Source: Rummeliibacillus sp044763875
GTDB lineage: Bacteria > Bacillota > Bacilli > Bacillales_A > Planococcaceae
DNA length: 64,000 bases
Assembly (NCBI RefSeq): GCF_044763875.1
Contig: NZ_JBIWGZ010000003.1
Location: 62,001-126,000 of the forward strand
Direction of reading: 5' to 3'
Shown: positions 42,442 through 52,022 of the stretch, in pieces
Layout of the letters: each line of letters starts with the position of its first letter
Position numbering within the stretch: position 1 is the stretch's first letter
Position numbers and translations under genes: made by a program
Notes under the pieces: model-generated
Databases searched by the model: none
The model's input: only the letters and a program-made list of their open reading frames with translations
What the model was told of the DNA's origin: nothing

Positions 42442-42646
42442 TAATATCACCTCCCACTCGACTATATTAAATAGCGAATAGGAAGTATATTACATATCCC
42501 TTAGTGTTTGTTATTGCATTTCTTTTGAACTTTCACTTTCGGAGACTTCATTTCCCTGAATGTTCCGGCATCTATTGTAATACCGTTACTTCTAACATTC
42601 ACTTGGAAACCACCTTTTAATAAGGTTAAGAACAAAAAATCGCTTT

Positions 42647-42742
42647 CTATGCATTATCTTTGTAACAAAAAATCCCTAAAATAATAAAAATCACAATAAT
42701 TATAGTCCATACATACCAATTTTCAATAAGTATATTAATCAT
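42647..42742 (-). CDS. Possible 31-residue membrane peptide
   Basis: MINILIENWYVWTIIIVIFI then ILGIFCYKDNA: a single helix with a short charged tail. ATG at 42742 with AAAGGATGAAG upstream, an average site. No family is recognised. Confidence 0.4.
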   Translation of the reverse strand: MINILIENWYVWTIIIVIFIILGIFCYKDNA

Positions 42743-42934
42743 TACTCTTCATCCTTTTTTATTCATCATTAATATGTTCCGGTAGTTTATTATTTGTTTT
42801 AATAATGATTAACATACTTTTTGGTTTATCTACGTAAGGCCTAGGAAATTTGTTTGTATAGCAGTAACTCTACGATATTTGGGTGATAGTTCAGAAACGA
42901 TATTAAAAGGTATACGGACTGCATGTGAAGCAAT

Positions 42935-42990
42935 TAAAAATGTATCACTTGAAGTATTCAAAAAAGCACTTCAATTGTGATACATTTTTT
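42935..42990 (-). terminator. Terminator of the exporter gene, TGTATCAC type, copy 2
   Basis: AAAAATGTATCAC.TGAAGT pairs with ACTTCA...GTGATACATTTTTT just after the stop at 43000. Confidence 0.75.
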
Positions 42991-42999
42991 ATTTTTGAT

Positions 43000-44028
43000 T
43001 CAATTTGGGGAACTTTTTGGGGGACCATCCTGTTTTTCAACTTTGGATTTTTTCGCCAAACGTCTATATGATGGGGTTATCCCCTTGAAATCCTGCTTTA
43101 TCGCAAGGTATCTATCCATTTCTTCGATGAATTGATAAAGTGATGCCATTGCTAAAAATTTCTCATGTGTTGATGGTAGTGGTAATATTGCAAAGTCTGT
43201 CTTTACGTCTTCTAATTTACTGCGGTATTTTTTTGCAGTATTTCCTGAATGGACATTTTCAGATAACTCTTCCATAAAATCTGCAACAAGTTCAGATTGT
43301 TCTACAATTACGGGTAAGGTTGTAATCTTCGGTAATACCCTTTCAATAATTTCTAACTGTCGTTCACGAATATCAAAATATTGATAGTAGAGATTTTCAT
43401 GTCGAGTGAGATGATTTTCAACATCTTGATATGCAAGTGCCTTTGCTTTATTAATCACATTATTCGCTTCAACAAGTTCTTTCCCATCCCAGCTCGTATC
43501 CCCATTACGCAAATATTTAGCAATTTCTTTAAAAATCGAACTATATTGTACCTCTATTTTCAAACGATATTCATCTAATTTATGTCGTATATCCGGCATA
43601 TACATATTCACTGCTAAGGCTGTACCAAAACCAATTAGCATTAAAGATAATTCGTTAGATACTAAACTCCATGTGAAATTTGCAGTAGAAAATATATGTA
43701 AAATAATAACGACAGAAGATACGAATCCAGGTGTTACTTTAATCATAACGAGAATCGGTAAGAAGAATAAGATCATTAACCCTAAAACCCATGAATGATA
43801 CCCAAATAATTCAAAGAAGGAAACAGACATGATTATACCGATTAAAGTTGCCATAACCCTTGTATATACTGCATGAACAGATTTTCGTTTCGTAGATTGT
43901 ACGCAAAGTATCGTTAAGATCGCTGCGGATGAAAAGAACTCCAATTGAAAATATTGGGCAATTCCAATTGATATCGCTGCACCTAGCGCAGTTTTTAAAA
44001 TTCGAGAGCCAATATGATACCTCTTCAC
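43000..44028 (-). CDS. Aromatic acid exporter family protein (FUSC/ArAE, YqjA-like)
   Basis: About 342 residues; the probable start is the GTG at 44028 after GGGGTGAT, three codons inside the longest reading. Four to five helices in the first 160 residues (LKTALGAAISIGIAQYF, VMATLIGIIMSVSFFELFGY), then a cytoplasmic helical half ending QDGPPKSSPN. Matches the ArAE_1/DUF939 group including B. subtilis YqjA. The transported compound is unknown. Confidence 0.82.
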   Translation of the reverse strand: MKRYHIGSRILKTALGAAISIGIAQYFQLEFFSSAAILTILCVQSTKRKSVHAVYTRVMATLIGIIMSVSFFELFGYHSWVLGLMILFFLPILVMIKVTPGFVSSVVIILHIFSTANFTWSLVSNELSLMLIGFGTALAVNMYMPDIRHKLDEYRLKIEVQYSSIFKEIAKYLRNGDTSWDGKELVEANNVINKAKALAYQDVENHLTRHENLYYQYFDIRERQLEIIERVLPKITTLPVIVEQSELVADFMEELSENVHSGNTAKKYRSKLEDVKTDFAILPLPSTHEKFLAMASLYQFIEEMDRYLAIKQDFKGITPSYRRLAKKSKVEKQDGPPKSSPN

Positions 44029-44042
44029 TATTATCACCCCTA

Positions 44043-44078
44043 AAAAAAGAGCACTATAGTAAAATAGCGCTCTCTTTA
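44043..44078 (-). terminator. Terminator of brxB
   Basis: On the minus strand AAAGAGAGCGCTATT pairs with ATAGTGCTCTTTTTTT, 10 bp after the brxB stop. Confidence 0.75.
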
Positions 44079-44087
44079 TTAAAATGG

Positions 44088-44528
44088 CTAAACTTCTTTA
44101 CAATACTCTTCGAAGTAAGCTTGAATCGAAGTAATAACTGACATTGGATCATGTCCTTCAATTTCATGACGACCGATTTCTGCAACAAGTTGGCCATCTT
44201 TTAATAATACGAATGATGGTGATGACGGAATGTGATCTTCACCAAAGTGCATACGTGCTTGCGCAGTAGCTTCTTTATCTTGACCTGCAAATACAGTTAC
44301 TAAATGATCTGGACGTTTGTCGTAGTTTATCGCATGAGCAGCTGCTGGACGTGCAATACCACCTGCACAACCACATACAGAGTTAACCATAACAAAAGTA
44401 ACACCTTTTCTTTTGATTGCTTCGTCAACTTCTTCTGCTGTTTTTAATTCTTCATAGCCATTCGCAGTCATTTCACCGCGTGCTTGACGTAACATATCTT
44501 GCATAAATAAATCATAATCCATATTCAT
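44088..44528 (-). CDS. brxB: Bacilliredoxin BrxB
   Basis: 146 residues. The CGC active site is at residues 52-54 (NSVCGCAGG) in a thioredoxin-like fold of the BrxA/BrxB (DUF1094, YphP/YqiW) family. It removes bacillithiol from S-bacillithiolated proteins after oxidative stress. Position near the bkd/yqj genes agrees with YqiW. AAAGGAGCGATTTTCT precedes the ATG. Confidence 0.93.
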   Translation of the reverse strand: MNMDYDLFMQDMLRQARGEMTANGYEELKTAEEVDEAIKRKGVTFVMVNSVCGCAGGIARPAAAHAINYDKRPDHLVTVFAGQDKEATAQARMHFGEDHIPSSPSFVLLKDGQLVAEIGRHEIEGHDPMSVITSIQAYFEEYCKEV

Positions 44529-44635
44529 AGAAAATCGCTCCTTTCAGCTTCAATTAATACTATAACAGGTGTAACAAAGGTTTTCAAAGTAGTTGTTTTA
44601 AAATCACATCAATTTAATCGGAATATGTTCGTAAA

Positions 44636-44815
44636 CTAATCATCATGCGGATCTAACTTTCCAGTTCCCTTTAAATAAAAATAGGTACCAAGAATAAATA
44701 AACCCGTGCAAATAAACATCATAAAACCATTCCATTTACTATGAAACAGCGTTACATTTGTTAGAACTACGAATTGCATTAGAACAATGACAATATATAG
44801 TAATCTCTGATTCAA
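44636..44815 (-). CDS. Small two-helix membrane protein
   Basis: 59 residues starting MNQRLLYIVIVLMQFVVLTN and ending YFYLKGTGKLDPHDD. TTG start at 44815 with AGGGGG seven bases upstream. Two helices (about 4-22, 31-48). No family is recognised. Confidence 0.65.
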   Translation of the reverse strand: MNQRLLYIVIVLMQFVVLTNVTLFHSKWNGFMMFICTGLFILGTYFYLKGTGKLDPHDD

Positions 44816-44828
44816 AGAATTTCCCCCT

Positions 44829-45059
44829 AGTTACTGAATGAGAGTACTGATAAATTAATACAAATATTAATAATATATATCTAATATTGCATGAAGTGGA
44901 ATTAGCTCCGCTTTCCGTGGGCGAACTGACGAGCCTCCTCGCTGCGCTGTGGGGTCTCGTCTAGCTCTTTTTCCCACAGGAGTCTCCGCTAATTCCACTT
45001 CAATAAAGCTCAATACAAGATTTTATTAAAAAATTCATTTACTATTACTTTTAAGTGAC
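44829..45059. repeat. Type B intergenic element, copy 5 (worn ends)
   Basis: The inner pair GAAGTGGAATTAGC/GCTAATTCCACTTC and the core are intact. The outer ends (GTTACTGAATGAG left, TACTTTTAAGTGACC right) are diverged from the GCCACTGAAAAAGT ends. Confidence 0.65.
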
Positions 45060-45196
45060 CTCTGAAAATAATCTTATGTATTTATATTCGACGTCAGAAC
45101 TTGAAATTCATTGTCTAGAAGGAATAATTTTAACAAATTCTAATTTTAGATATTATTTAAAGGTACTTCAAATAAACCCGTTTAGGTGGTGGGACT

Positions 45197-45589
45197 TTGC
45201 GAAAATATATGTTTTTAGGCTTAATTTTGAGTTTATTCTTCTTAATAGCTTGTAGTGCTAAAACACAGTCTCTCAAAGCGTTTTATGCAGATGAACAAAT
45301 TAAAAACGTAGATAAGATCATCTTAACTGATGGAAGCACTGGCTCCTCTAAAACAATAACAAAACCACAACAAATCAATGAATTGCTTGGGCTTATTCGT
45401 GATATTGAATTTTCTCCTCAAGACAATCAAGAAAAGCGGGAAGGTTGGAGATATAGTATTGCTCTTTATGATGGGGATAAAGAATTTAAATTCACATTAG
45501 ATAAAATTGGTAAAACGTATTATGACACCGAACCTGAAATATATCCAATCATAGAAGATTATTATAAAAAATTAGAAATAAAAGATTAA
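45197..45589 (+). CDS. Small lipoprotein, hypothetical
   Basis: 130 residues, TTG start at 45197 with AGGTGGTGGGACT upstream. Signal peptide with lipobox LIAC at about residue 19, then a beta-rich domain (VDKIILTDGSTGSSKTITKP, QQINELLGLIRDIEF) like other small extracytoplasmic lipoproteins of Bacillus. Function unknown. Confidence 0.75.
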   Translation: MRKYMFLGLILSLFFLIACSAKTQSLKAFYADEQIKNVDKIILTDGSTGSSKTITKPQQINELLGLIRDIEFSPQDNQEKREGWRYSIALYDGDKEFKFTLDKIGKTYYDTEPEIYPIIEDYYKKLEIKD

Positions 45590-45649
45590 ATCAACGTCAA
45601 TATTTAACAGAGTCATAAAATAAAATTCTAAAACTCCCAAAAAAGAAAT

Positions 45650-45690
45650 CAGATCATTTCAGCCTCAGATTTAGGGGCTAAAATGATCTT
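45650..45690 (-). terminator. Terminator of dacB copy 1
   Basis: GATCATTT.AGCC pairs with GGGGCTAAAATGATC; a T-run follows a few bases later on the minus strand. Confidence 0.55.
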
Positions 45691-45705
45691 ACTTCTTGGA
45701 GTTCA

Positions 45706-47163
45706 TCACAATTCCTCCGCCATCGCTTCTACAATTTCATCAATAGCAGGAACCGTACCTTTTTGATTTTGCACTAAAATACTAAATGAATATGGCATAC
45801 CACTGCTTCCAATTAAATATCCACTTAAAGTATTGACACCTTCGATTGCGCCTGTTTTCGCAAAGACTCTACCTTCAGTGAATGGTGTTTTCAATCTATT
45901 TCGAAGCGAGCCACCAATCATTCTATCTGAGTTTGCAGCAACCGGTAAACTATTGAAAAAAGTACCGTACCACTGTTTTTCTCCTTGGACAATGAATAAT
46001 AGCTGTGTTAAATCAATACTAGAAACGCTATTATTATTCGACATACCTGAACCGTCTACAAAAAACCAATCATCAATGTTTAGCTGTCTGGATGTTGCAT
46101 ATTGTTTCAAAACCCTTAACCCTGCTTTTGTACTCCCCTGATCCAGCATTACTTTCCCCATTGTCTTTACTAAAATATCTGCGATACCGTTATTGCTTAA
46201 TTTCATATAAGGTACCATTAATTGAGCGAGTGGAATGGATTGTTTTTGTACAATTAGTGTTGCGTCTGTTGGTGTTTTTCCATGATAAAATTTATCCTGT
46301 GAATATTGAATATTTTGTTTTTCAAGTGCGTGTTTAAATAACAAAAGTGTATGCATTGTAGGATTGGGAACCGTAATCCATTCTTTCCAACTCTTATTGA
46401 TAGGTAAATTTCCGCTAACCACCACTTTATTTTTCCTATATTCACGTTCAATTTTCAACGTAGTATATTGATTTGCAGCAACTGTTTTTGCATGATTTTC
46501 AATGACTAATTCGCCCAACTCAGGTGTAATAGTAAGGCTTGGTTTCTCTCCAATTGTCTTACCCAGTGCTTCAACAATAACTGTACCAGAATCGTAATCG
46601 CTATCTGGTGAAAGTGTTAATGCCGTAATCGGCGCTGCATAATAATAAGACTCATCATCCTTTTTAATGTCTGGTGTGAGTAAATCTTGATCAAACCAGA
46701 AATCATCACCAATAATTCGACCATCTATTTTCTTGATTCCTTGATCAGCAAAAAAAGAAGCAAATTGATCAAGATCTTCAACAGTTAATGTAGGGTCACC
46801 AGTACCTTGTATATAAAGATCACCATGCAATATTCCATTTTTCACATTACCAGTAGTATAAATATTCGTCCTAAATCGATAATTTCCACCTAATTCAGTT
46901 AATGCAGCAGCACTCGTTAACAACTTCATATTAGAAGCTGGCTTTTGCTGCCTATTCCCATTGAAATCATAAATGACTTTTCCAAAATCATCTCGAATTG
47001 CAATACTTACTTCAGCATTAGCCATTTTTTCGTTTACAATTTTCTTGACTGATTGATCGAGTCTTTGAATTGTTGAAGTATTGGCTTCAGCTAATGTATG
47101 TACACTTATCAAACAAAAAACGAGCATACACGAAACTAGAAGCATGCTTATCTTTTTTTGCAT
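45706..47163 (-). CDS. dacB: D-alanyl-D-alanine carboxypeptidase/endopeptidase (PBP4, S13), copy 1
   Basis: 485 residues with a signal peptide (cleavage near TLAEA, about 24-26). Active-site motifs: SxxK at Ser77-Lys80 (KPASNMKLLTS), SxN in KLSNNGIADILV (about 335) and KTG in AKTGAIEGVNTLSGY (about 440). An S13 family low-molecular-weight penicillin-binding protein that trims peptidoglycan outside the membrane. A paralogue lies 1.5 kb away. Confidence 0.92.
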   Translation of the reverse strand: MQKKISMLLVSCMLVFCLISVHTLAEANTSTIQRLDQSVKKIVNEKMANAEVSIAIRDDFGKVIYDFNGNRQQKPASNMKLLTSAAALTELGGNYRFRTNIYTTGNVKNGILHGDLYIQGTGDPTLTVEDLDQFASFFADQGIKKIDGRIIGDDFWFDQDLLTPDIKKDDESYYYAAPITALTLSPDSDYDSGTVIVEALGKTIGEKPSLTITPELGELVIENHAKTVAANQYTTLKIEREYRKNKVVVSGNLPINKSWKEWITVPNPTMHTLLLFKHALEKQNIQYSQDKFYHGKTPTDATLIVQKQSIPLAQLMVPYMKLSNNGIADILVKTMGKVMLDQGSTKAGLRVLKQYATSRQLNIDDWFFVDGSGMSNNNSVSSIDLTQLLFIVQGEKQWYGTFFNSLPVAANSDRMIGGSLRNRLKTPFTEGRVFAKTGAIEGVNTLSGYLIGSSGMPYSFSILVQNQKGTVPAIDEIVEAMAEEL

Positions 47164-47292
47164 TTGATCTCTCCTCGATGGTAGAATATCCTAACTTTTA
47201 AGGTGATATTTCAATTGTGGATTTGGAAGTTAGGAATTAACACGACTATTTTGCCCATTTTAAAGAACAAAATTACATCGGAAGAAAAATTA

Positions 47293-47727
47293 TCATTTTT
47301 TATTTACTTCATAACATTCGATCCATTTTTCCATAGACATTCGAGCTACTAACTCTCCTATCAAATCGTAAGGAATATTTTTGGTACTTGTAAATCGAAT
47401 ACAGCTTTTCCCCATATTTAATTTTGTCGGCACTCTTTTACTATATTCGTCTTGGAACCATTGTAGTAATTTTGCATTTCCGTAGATCCCCATATGATAA
47501 AGTGCAATATGTCTTTTTTGTACACCTAAACTGATAAATGGCAATGGTGTATTCGGCGTTACATGATAACCACTCGGATAAGTCGTTAATGGCACAACAT
47601 AAGAAATCATGTTATATTGCATTACTTTTTCAAAGCCCTCTGGAATATTGTTATCAACTTCATTCATAAGTCGAATATATGCATCTTTCCATTTATCATC
47701 AATTGAATTAATATACTCTTCAAACAT
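47293..47727 (-). CDS. DUF1801 family protein
   Basis: 144 residues. The start EEYINSIDDKWKDAYIRLMN and core VMQYNMISYVVPL, with FISLGVQKRHIALYHMG, are typical of DUF1801/YdhG-like proteins of unknown function (SufT/TIM44-unrelated small folds). Soluble. GGGGGATATATT precedes the ATG. The 333 bp to the right hold only the hairpin at 47910. Confidence 0.8.
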   Translation of the reverse strand: MFEEYINSIDDKWKDAYIRLMNEVDNNIPEGFEKVMQYNMISYVVPLTTYPSGYHVTPNTPLPFISLGVQKRHIALYHMGIYGNAKLLQWFQDEYSKRVPTKLNMGKSCIRFTSTKNIPYDLIGELVARMSMEKWIECYEVNKK

Positions 47728-47909
47728 AATATATCCCCCTTTTAATTTAAAAAGATTGTTTTAATTGAAATATTTTATAATTATAGGTTCTCTCTACTAT
47801 AACCATAACAAAAACATCCGAACTCAATCAATGAAATCGAACGTTTTTTGTTTGTTGATTGACAATAAAGTTGTTAATATCCAAATAAAGGTATTTAAAA
47901 ATACCCATT

Positions 47910-47943
47910 GTTCTTCAACAATCTGTTTAGATTGTTGAAGAAC
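47910..47943. terminator. Perfect 15-bp hairpin
   Basis: GTTCTTCAACAATCT, loop GTTT, AGATTGTTGAAGAAC, then GTTTT. Perfect palindromic stem between divergent genes, so no obvious transcript ends here. A short regulatory RNA or repeat remnant is possible. Confidence 0.6.
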
Positions 47944-48060
47944 GTTTTAAAGCAAACGTAGATTTAAGTTGAAATATTTCTTTGGAATTTTGTGAGCTTT
48001 CCTTAAACTAAGGAATAGGGATTTATTGAATTTATAATTGCTAGTGGGAGGGAATTCAGA

Positions 48061-48606
48061 GTGCTTACTGTTGAGATTAAAAGGCCAAGAATTGAGAACA
48101 TTAAAGAGTTAAATCATTTCTTTAGGCTGGTGATTACAGACACGTTTACTAAAGAAGGTATCGGAGAAAAGTTGGATGACATTGAAGATGAAATCGAAGC
48201 TAAGGAAAAATACTTAGAAAGTGATTTTGAAAGTAATGGGGAAAATCGATATTTTTTGATTGCTTTATATGATGATAAAATTATTGGTTCGATCGAATAT
48301 GGTCCAGCAAGCGAGTTGATATGTAATTGTACAAAAAATGCTTTAAAAAATCTAATTGAAATTGGTACAGTATTTGTTCATCCTGACTATCAGAGTAATG
48401 GGGTAGGTAATTTACTCTTGAATTCAATGTATATTACTTTACAACAAAGGGGCATCGAAGAATTTTGTTTAGATAGTGGATATATTCGTGCACAAAATAT
48501 CTGGAAAAAGAAATTTGGATATCCTGATTATTTGTTGAAGGATTATTGGGACGATGGATATGATCATATGATTTGGAGAATCAAGGTCGAAAATTTATTA
48601 AAATAG
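48061..48606 (+). CDS. GNAT family N-acetyltransferase
   Basis: 181 residues, GTG start at 48061 after GGGAGGGAATTC. Acetyl-CoA motif GTVFVHPDYQSNGVGNLLLNSM (about 101-122), then GIEEFCLDSGYIRAQNIWKKKFG. Substrate unknown. Confidence 0.85.
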   Translation: MLTVEIKRPRIENIKELNHFFRLVITDTFTKEGIGEKLDDIEDEIEAKEKYLESDFESNGENRYFLIALYDDKIIGSIEYGPASELICNCTKNALKNLIEIGTVFVHPDYQSNGVGNLLLNSMYITLQQRGIEEFCLDSGYIRAQNIWKKKFGYPDYLLKDYWDDGYDHMIWRIKVENLLK

Positions 48607-48647
48607 ATTTTTTCCCGTTTTGAGTTACCTTTCCATTTAGAAAATGC

Positions 48648-48681
48648 AAAAGGAAGATGAATGAGATATCATCTTCCTTTT
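48648..48681 (-). terminator. Terminator of dacB copy 2
   Basis: AAAGGAAGATGA pairs with TCATCTTCCTTTT directly at the end of the gene. Confidence 0.75.
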
Positions 48682-48686
48682 ACGAA

Positions 48687-50141
48687 TTATAATTGCCCGG
48701 CCATGACTTCTACAATTGCATCAATTGCAGGAATTGTGCCCGATTTATTTTGCACTAAAATACTAAACGTATAAGGTTTCCCACTATTTCCAATCAGATA
48801 ACCACTCAATGTATTTACACCACTCAATGATCCTGTTTTTGCAATAACTTTTTCAGCTGTAAGTGGTGATTTTAGACGATTGCGTAGTGTACCTCCTACC
48901 ATTCTTTCTGGATTTGCAGCAACTGGTAGACTGTTAAAATATGTGTTAAACCATTTCTCCTTTTGAACAGTGAACAAAAGTTGAGTTAAATTGATACTTG
49001 ATACTCTGTTACTATGTGACATACCTGAGCCATCTTCAAACGACCATTCATCTATATTCAAATGGCGGGATTTTGCATACTCCCTTAATACTTTTAAGCC
49101 CGCTTTTGTACTACCTTGATGCATTTTTTCTTTCCCCATCGTTTTTACTAAAATATCAGCAATTCCATTATTACTTAATTTCATATAAGGAATCATCAAT
49201 TGAGAGAGTGGCATTGATTGTTTTTGGGCAATCAGTTTTGCATTATTAGGAGTTTTTGCACGATACAGCTTGTCCTTTGAATATTGGACATTCTTTTGAT
49301 CTAGTAAATGTTTAAACATTGTTATCGTGTGAGTTGTTGGATTTTGTACCGTTACCCATTCTTTTAAGCTTTTATTGATCGGCACATTTCCACTTACAAC
49401 TATTTTATTTGTTCTAAATTGACGTTCAATTGTAATTGTATTTGGCTGATTAGATTCAACAGTTTTTGAATTATTTTCAATAACCAAATCTCCTAATTCA
49501 GGCGTAATTGTGAGAGTAGGCTTATCACCAACCTTCTCACCTTTCGCTTCTACTATAATCGTACCAGAATCATAATCATTATTTGGTGAAGTAGTCAATG
49601 CCGTTATCGGAGCTGCATAATAGTAAGATTCATCGTCTTCATCAATACCCGGCGTTAACAAATCTTGGTCAAACCAAAAGTCATCTGCCACAATACGACC
49701 ATCGATTTGTTTAATTCCTAGAGCTGAAATGCTTCCAACAAACTGTTCTAGATCTTCTTTATTTAAAGTTGGATCACCTGTACCTTGAAGATATATGTCC
49801 CCCTTTAAGACACCATTTTTTATCTTCCCAGTATAAAAAGCATTTGTTTTAAAACGATAGTTTTCTCCTAAAATCTCTAAAGCCGCTGCACTTGTTAGCA
49901 ACTTCATATTAGATGCAGGTTTTTGCTTCTGATTTCCATTTAAATCATAGATGACATTGCCTTTCTCATCTCTAATCGCAATACTGACATCAGCATCAGC
50001 CATTTTCTCGCTAACAATTTTCTGGACGGATTGATCAAGCGTTTGAATTTGGGATGTACTAGCTTCTGCTGATGTATGTACACCAAACAATCCGAAAGCA
50101 ACAATACAAGAAGTTAGAAACATACTGACTTTTTTCTTCAT
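48687..50141 (-). CDS. dacB: D-alanyl-D-alanine carboxypeptidase/endopeptidase (PBP4, S13), copy 2
   Basis: 484 residues from the ATG at 50141 (AAGGGGAAATCGT upstream). Signal peptide ending HTSAEA. SxxK at Ser77-Lys80, KLSNNGIADILV and AKTGSLSGVNTLSGY, all at the same places as copy 1, and about 70 percent identical by eye. Both enzymes look active. They lie on the same strand separated by two unrelated genes. Confidence 0.92.
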   Translation of the reverse strand: MKKKVSMFLTSCIVAFGLFGVHTSAEASTSQIQTLDQSVQKIVSEKMADADVSIAIRDEKGNVIYDLNGNQKQKPASNMKLLTSAAALEILGENYRFKTNAFYTGKIKNGVLKGDIYLQGTGDPTLNKEDLEQFVGSISALGIKQIDGRIVADDFWFDQDLLTPGIDEDDESYYYAAPITALTTSPNNDYDSGTIIVEAKGEKVGDKPTLTITPELGDLVIENNSKTVESNQPNTITIERQFRTNKIVVSGNVPINKSLKEWVTVQNPTTHTITMFKHLLDQKNVQYSKDKLYRAKTPNNAKLIAQKQSMPLSQLMIPYMKLSNNGIADILVKTMGKEKMHQGSTKAGLKVLREYAKSRHLNIDEWSFEDGSGMSHSNRVSSINLTQLLFTVQKEKWFNTYFNSLPVAANPERMVGGTLRNRLKSPLTAEKVIAKTGSLSGVNTLSGYLIGNSGKPYTFSILVQNKSGTIPAIDAIVEVMAGQL

Positions 50142-50329
50142 ACGATTTCCCCTTTGCAATAGAATATTCTAGCTCTTCATAAGAATTCAATATTCTTATT
50201 TCCATTTCCTATTAATATAAGAAAATCAGTTCTATCGATAGAGTTTTTCGCATTTTGTAAGGTACTTCTAATCACTTGTAATGAAGATTATTATTATTAA
50301 ATCTCACAATTGAATTCAAATTAGTACTT

Positions 50330-50500
50330 TTACTCTTCATATTTTATTTTCTTCGTCATGCCATCATTAATTGTAATATTTTGTCCAGCGATAAAATCAT
50401 TCGATGGAAGTGTTATAAATAGATCTGCTTGTGCCATCTGGCCATCCTACAAGACTGGCTAGATGTTGCGCATGATAATGTTCTGTTAATTCATCATAGT
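50330..50500 (-). pseudogene. Short-chain dehydrogenase C-terminal remnant
   Basis: The minus strand reads HLASLVGWPDGT and, after a one-base shift, ADLFITLPSNDFIAGQNITI then NDGMTKKIKYEE and a stop. This is the C-terminal end of SDR enzymes (VGxPDDIAxxxLFLASxxxxFITGQxIxVDGG). The catalytic part is missing. Confidence 0.7.
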
Positions 50501-50567
50501 CTCCTTTCTAATTCGATTGCCACAAAAAAAAGAGTCCCTTATACTCTGTAATATAAGATACAAAATA

Positions 50568-50594
50568 GCCTTGTTAAATTATTTTTAACAAGGC
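50568..50594. terminator. Hairpin
   Basis: AGCCTTGTTAAA pairs with TTTAACAAGGCT. Isolated between the SDR remnant and the phosphotransferase gene; nothing else is recognised in 50501-50770. Confidence 0.5.
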
Positions 50595-50770
50595 TAACTT
50601 AACTTTCTTGTTCAACTAAAGCACCCTTTAGTTTAAGTACATCTTTTCACAACCCCTAAATAAAATTAACATGATTATCCAAATAAAATAATTCTACTTT
50701 ATTATTCATTTATTAAAAAGAACTCAATTTTCTATTTTTCGAGCTATACAGTTATTTATGAGATAAAAGT

Positions 50771-50801
50771 AAAAGCCACTCCAAAAGTTTGGAGCGGCTT
50801 A
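50771..50801 (-). terminator. Terminator of the phosphotransferase gene
   Basis: AAGCCACTCCAAA pairs with TTTGGAGCGGCTT, with T-rich DNA on the minus strand side. Confidence 0.7.
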
Positions 50802-50820
50802 TTTATTTCATGTTATCCTT

Positions 50821-51807
50821 TTACCATGGTTTTTGAAAGCTTTGTCTTAATTCATCTGCAACACGAACTAATTTATCCCTTAATCCAACAAACCAAGATG
50901 GCGTTTCATTTATTTCACCATAATCCAACGACTTTAATATTTTGGAGAACTTATATAAGTTTGCATATCTTTGAAACTGCGGAAATTGAGCCACAACATC
51001 ATTTTCTAAATCCATTTTAGAATGATATCCGTTCAAGAAAGATTGAATCAGTAATTTTGAATGAGGACTGTCATCGTCAATAAAATCATCAAGTGCTGTT
51101 ACAATATCAAGTGCATACCAGTGATATATTGCATCATCAAAGTCGATTATATTGAAACTATGGTCCTTATCCTCTTCAAAAAAGATATTATCCAATTGAA
51201 AATCATAGTGTATCAATCCGAACACATCTTTGTTAGTAGGTAACGATTGAAGCCAATTCGTTACCCTACTTAGCTCTTGAAGGGCTATTTGTTCTCCTTG
51301 ATGCTTTTTAAATACACTTTCCATGAATTGTACTGTGTCCAGCCAACTCTTTCTTCTTTCAGACACTGGCTCAAAAGTTTTTGACAAAAAATGAAGTGAG
51401 GCAAGTGATCCTCCCCATTTCTCCATCTGTTTTGCAGTAATTGTATCGGCATCCAAATTGATTCCGTTAGCTGCACTAAAGACAACGGCAATATACGTTC
51501 CTTCTGGTGTTTTTAGTGTTTCAATTAGTTCTCCACTTATTGATTGAATTGGAGTTACCGATGGAAATCCATTTAATTGTAAATATTGCATAAACTCTAA
51601 CTCAGCTTTTATTTGTTCAATAGATTTATCCTGCTCAAAACTAAATCTCAAAAAATATTGAACTTGATTACCTTCAAAAGCATACACAAAGTTTGAACTT
51701 GCACGCCACAACTCCAAAGTTCCCTCGTCATATTCCCAGAATTGAACGAGACTCTGAGCTACTGCATCAGAAGCTAATCCTCTTACCATGTTTCCTAAAT
51801 TCATCAT
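50821..51807 (-). CDS. APH-type phosphotransferase
   Basis: 328 residues. Aminoglycoside phosphotransferase/choline kinase fold: FVYAFEGNQVQYFLRFS (nucleotide-binding beta strands), catalytic loop LIHYDFQLDNIFF (Asp about 201, Asn 206) and metal motif NIIDFDDAIYHW (about 220). Substrate unknown; chromosomal members of this kind are usually not antibiotic resistance genes. A terminator follows. Confidence 0.85.
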   Translation of the reverse strand: MMNLGNMVRGLASDAVAQSLVQFWEYDEGTLELWRASSNFVYAFEGNQVQYFLRFSFEQDKSIEQIKAELEFMQYLQLNGFPSVTPIQSISGELIETLKTPEGTYIAVVFSAANGINLDADTITAKQMEKWGGSLASLHFLSKTFEPVSERRKSWLDTVQFMESVFKKHQGEQIALQELSRVTNWLQSLPTNKDVFGLIHYDFQLDNIFFEEDKDHSFNIIDFDDAIYHWYALDIVTALDDFIDDDSPHSKLLIQSFLNGYHSKMDLENDVVAQFPQFQRYANLYKFSKILKSLDYGEINETPSWFVGLRDKLVRVADELRQSFQKPW

Positions 51808-52022
51808 CTTTTATTTTTCCTCCCATTACCTTTGAGAGGATTAAACCTTAGTTAAGAAGTTATCCCTCTCATTAGCATGCTATTTTGAAATTCTATCATT
51901 TTCAATATGTCACCCCTTCCTTAAGTTTCGGCTATAAAAACTGAATAGCCCTATATATATACTAATTCTACATAAAATTACAAATGCCTCTTTTGTAATT
52001 TCTGCCTCTATTTATTAATTCA

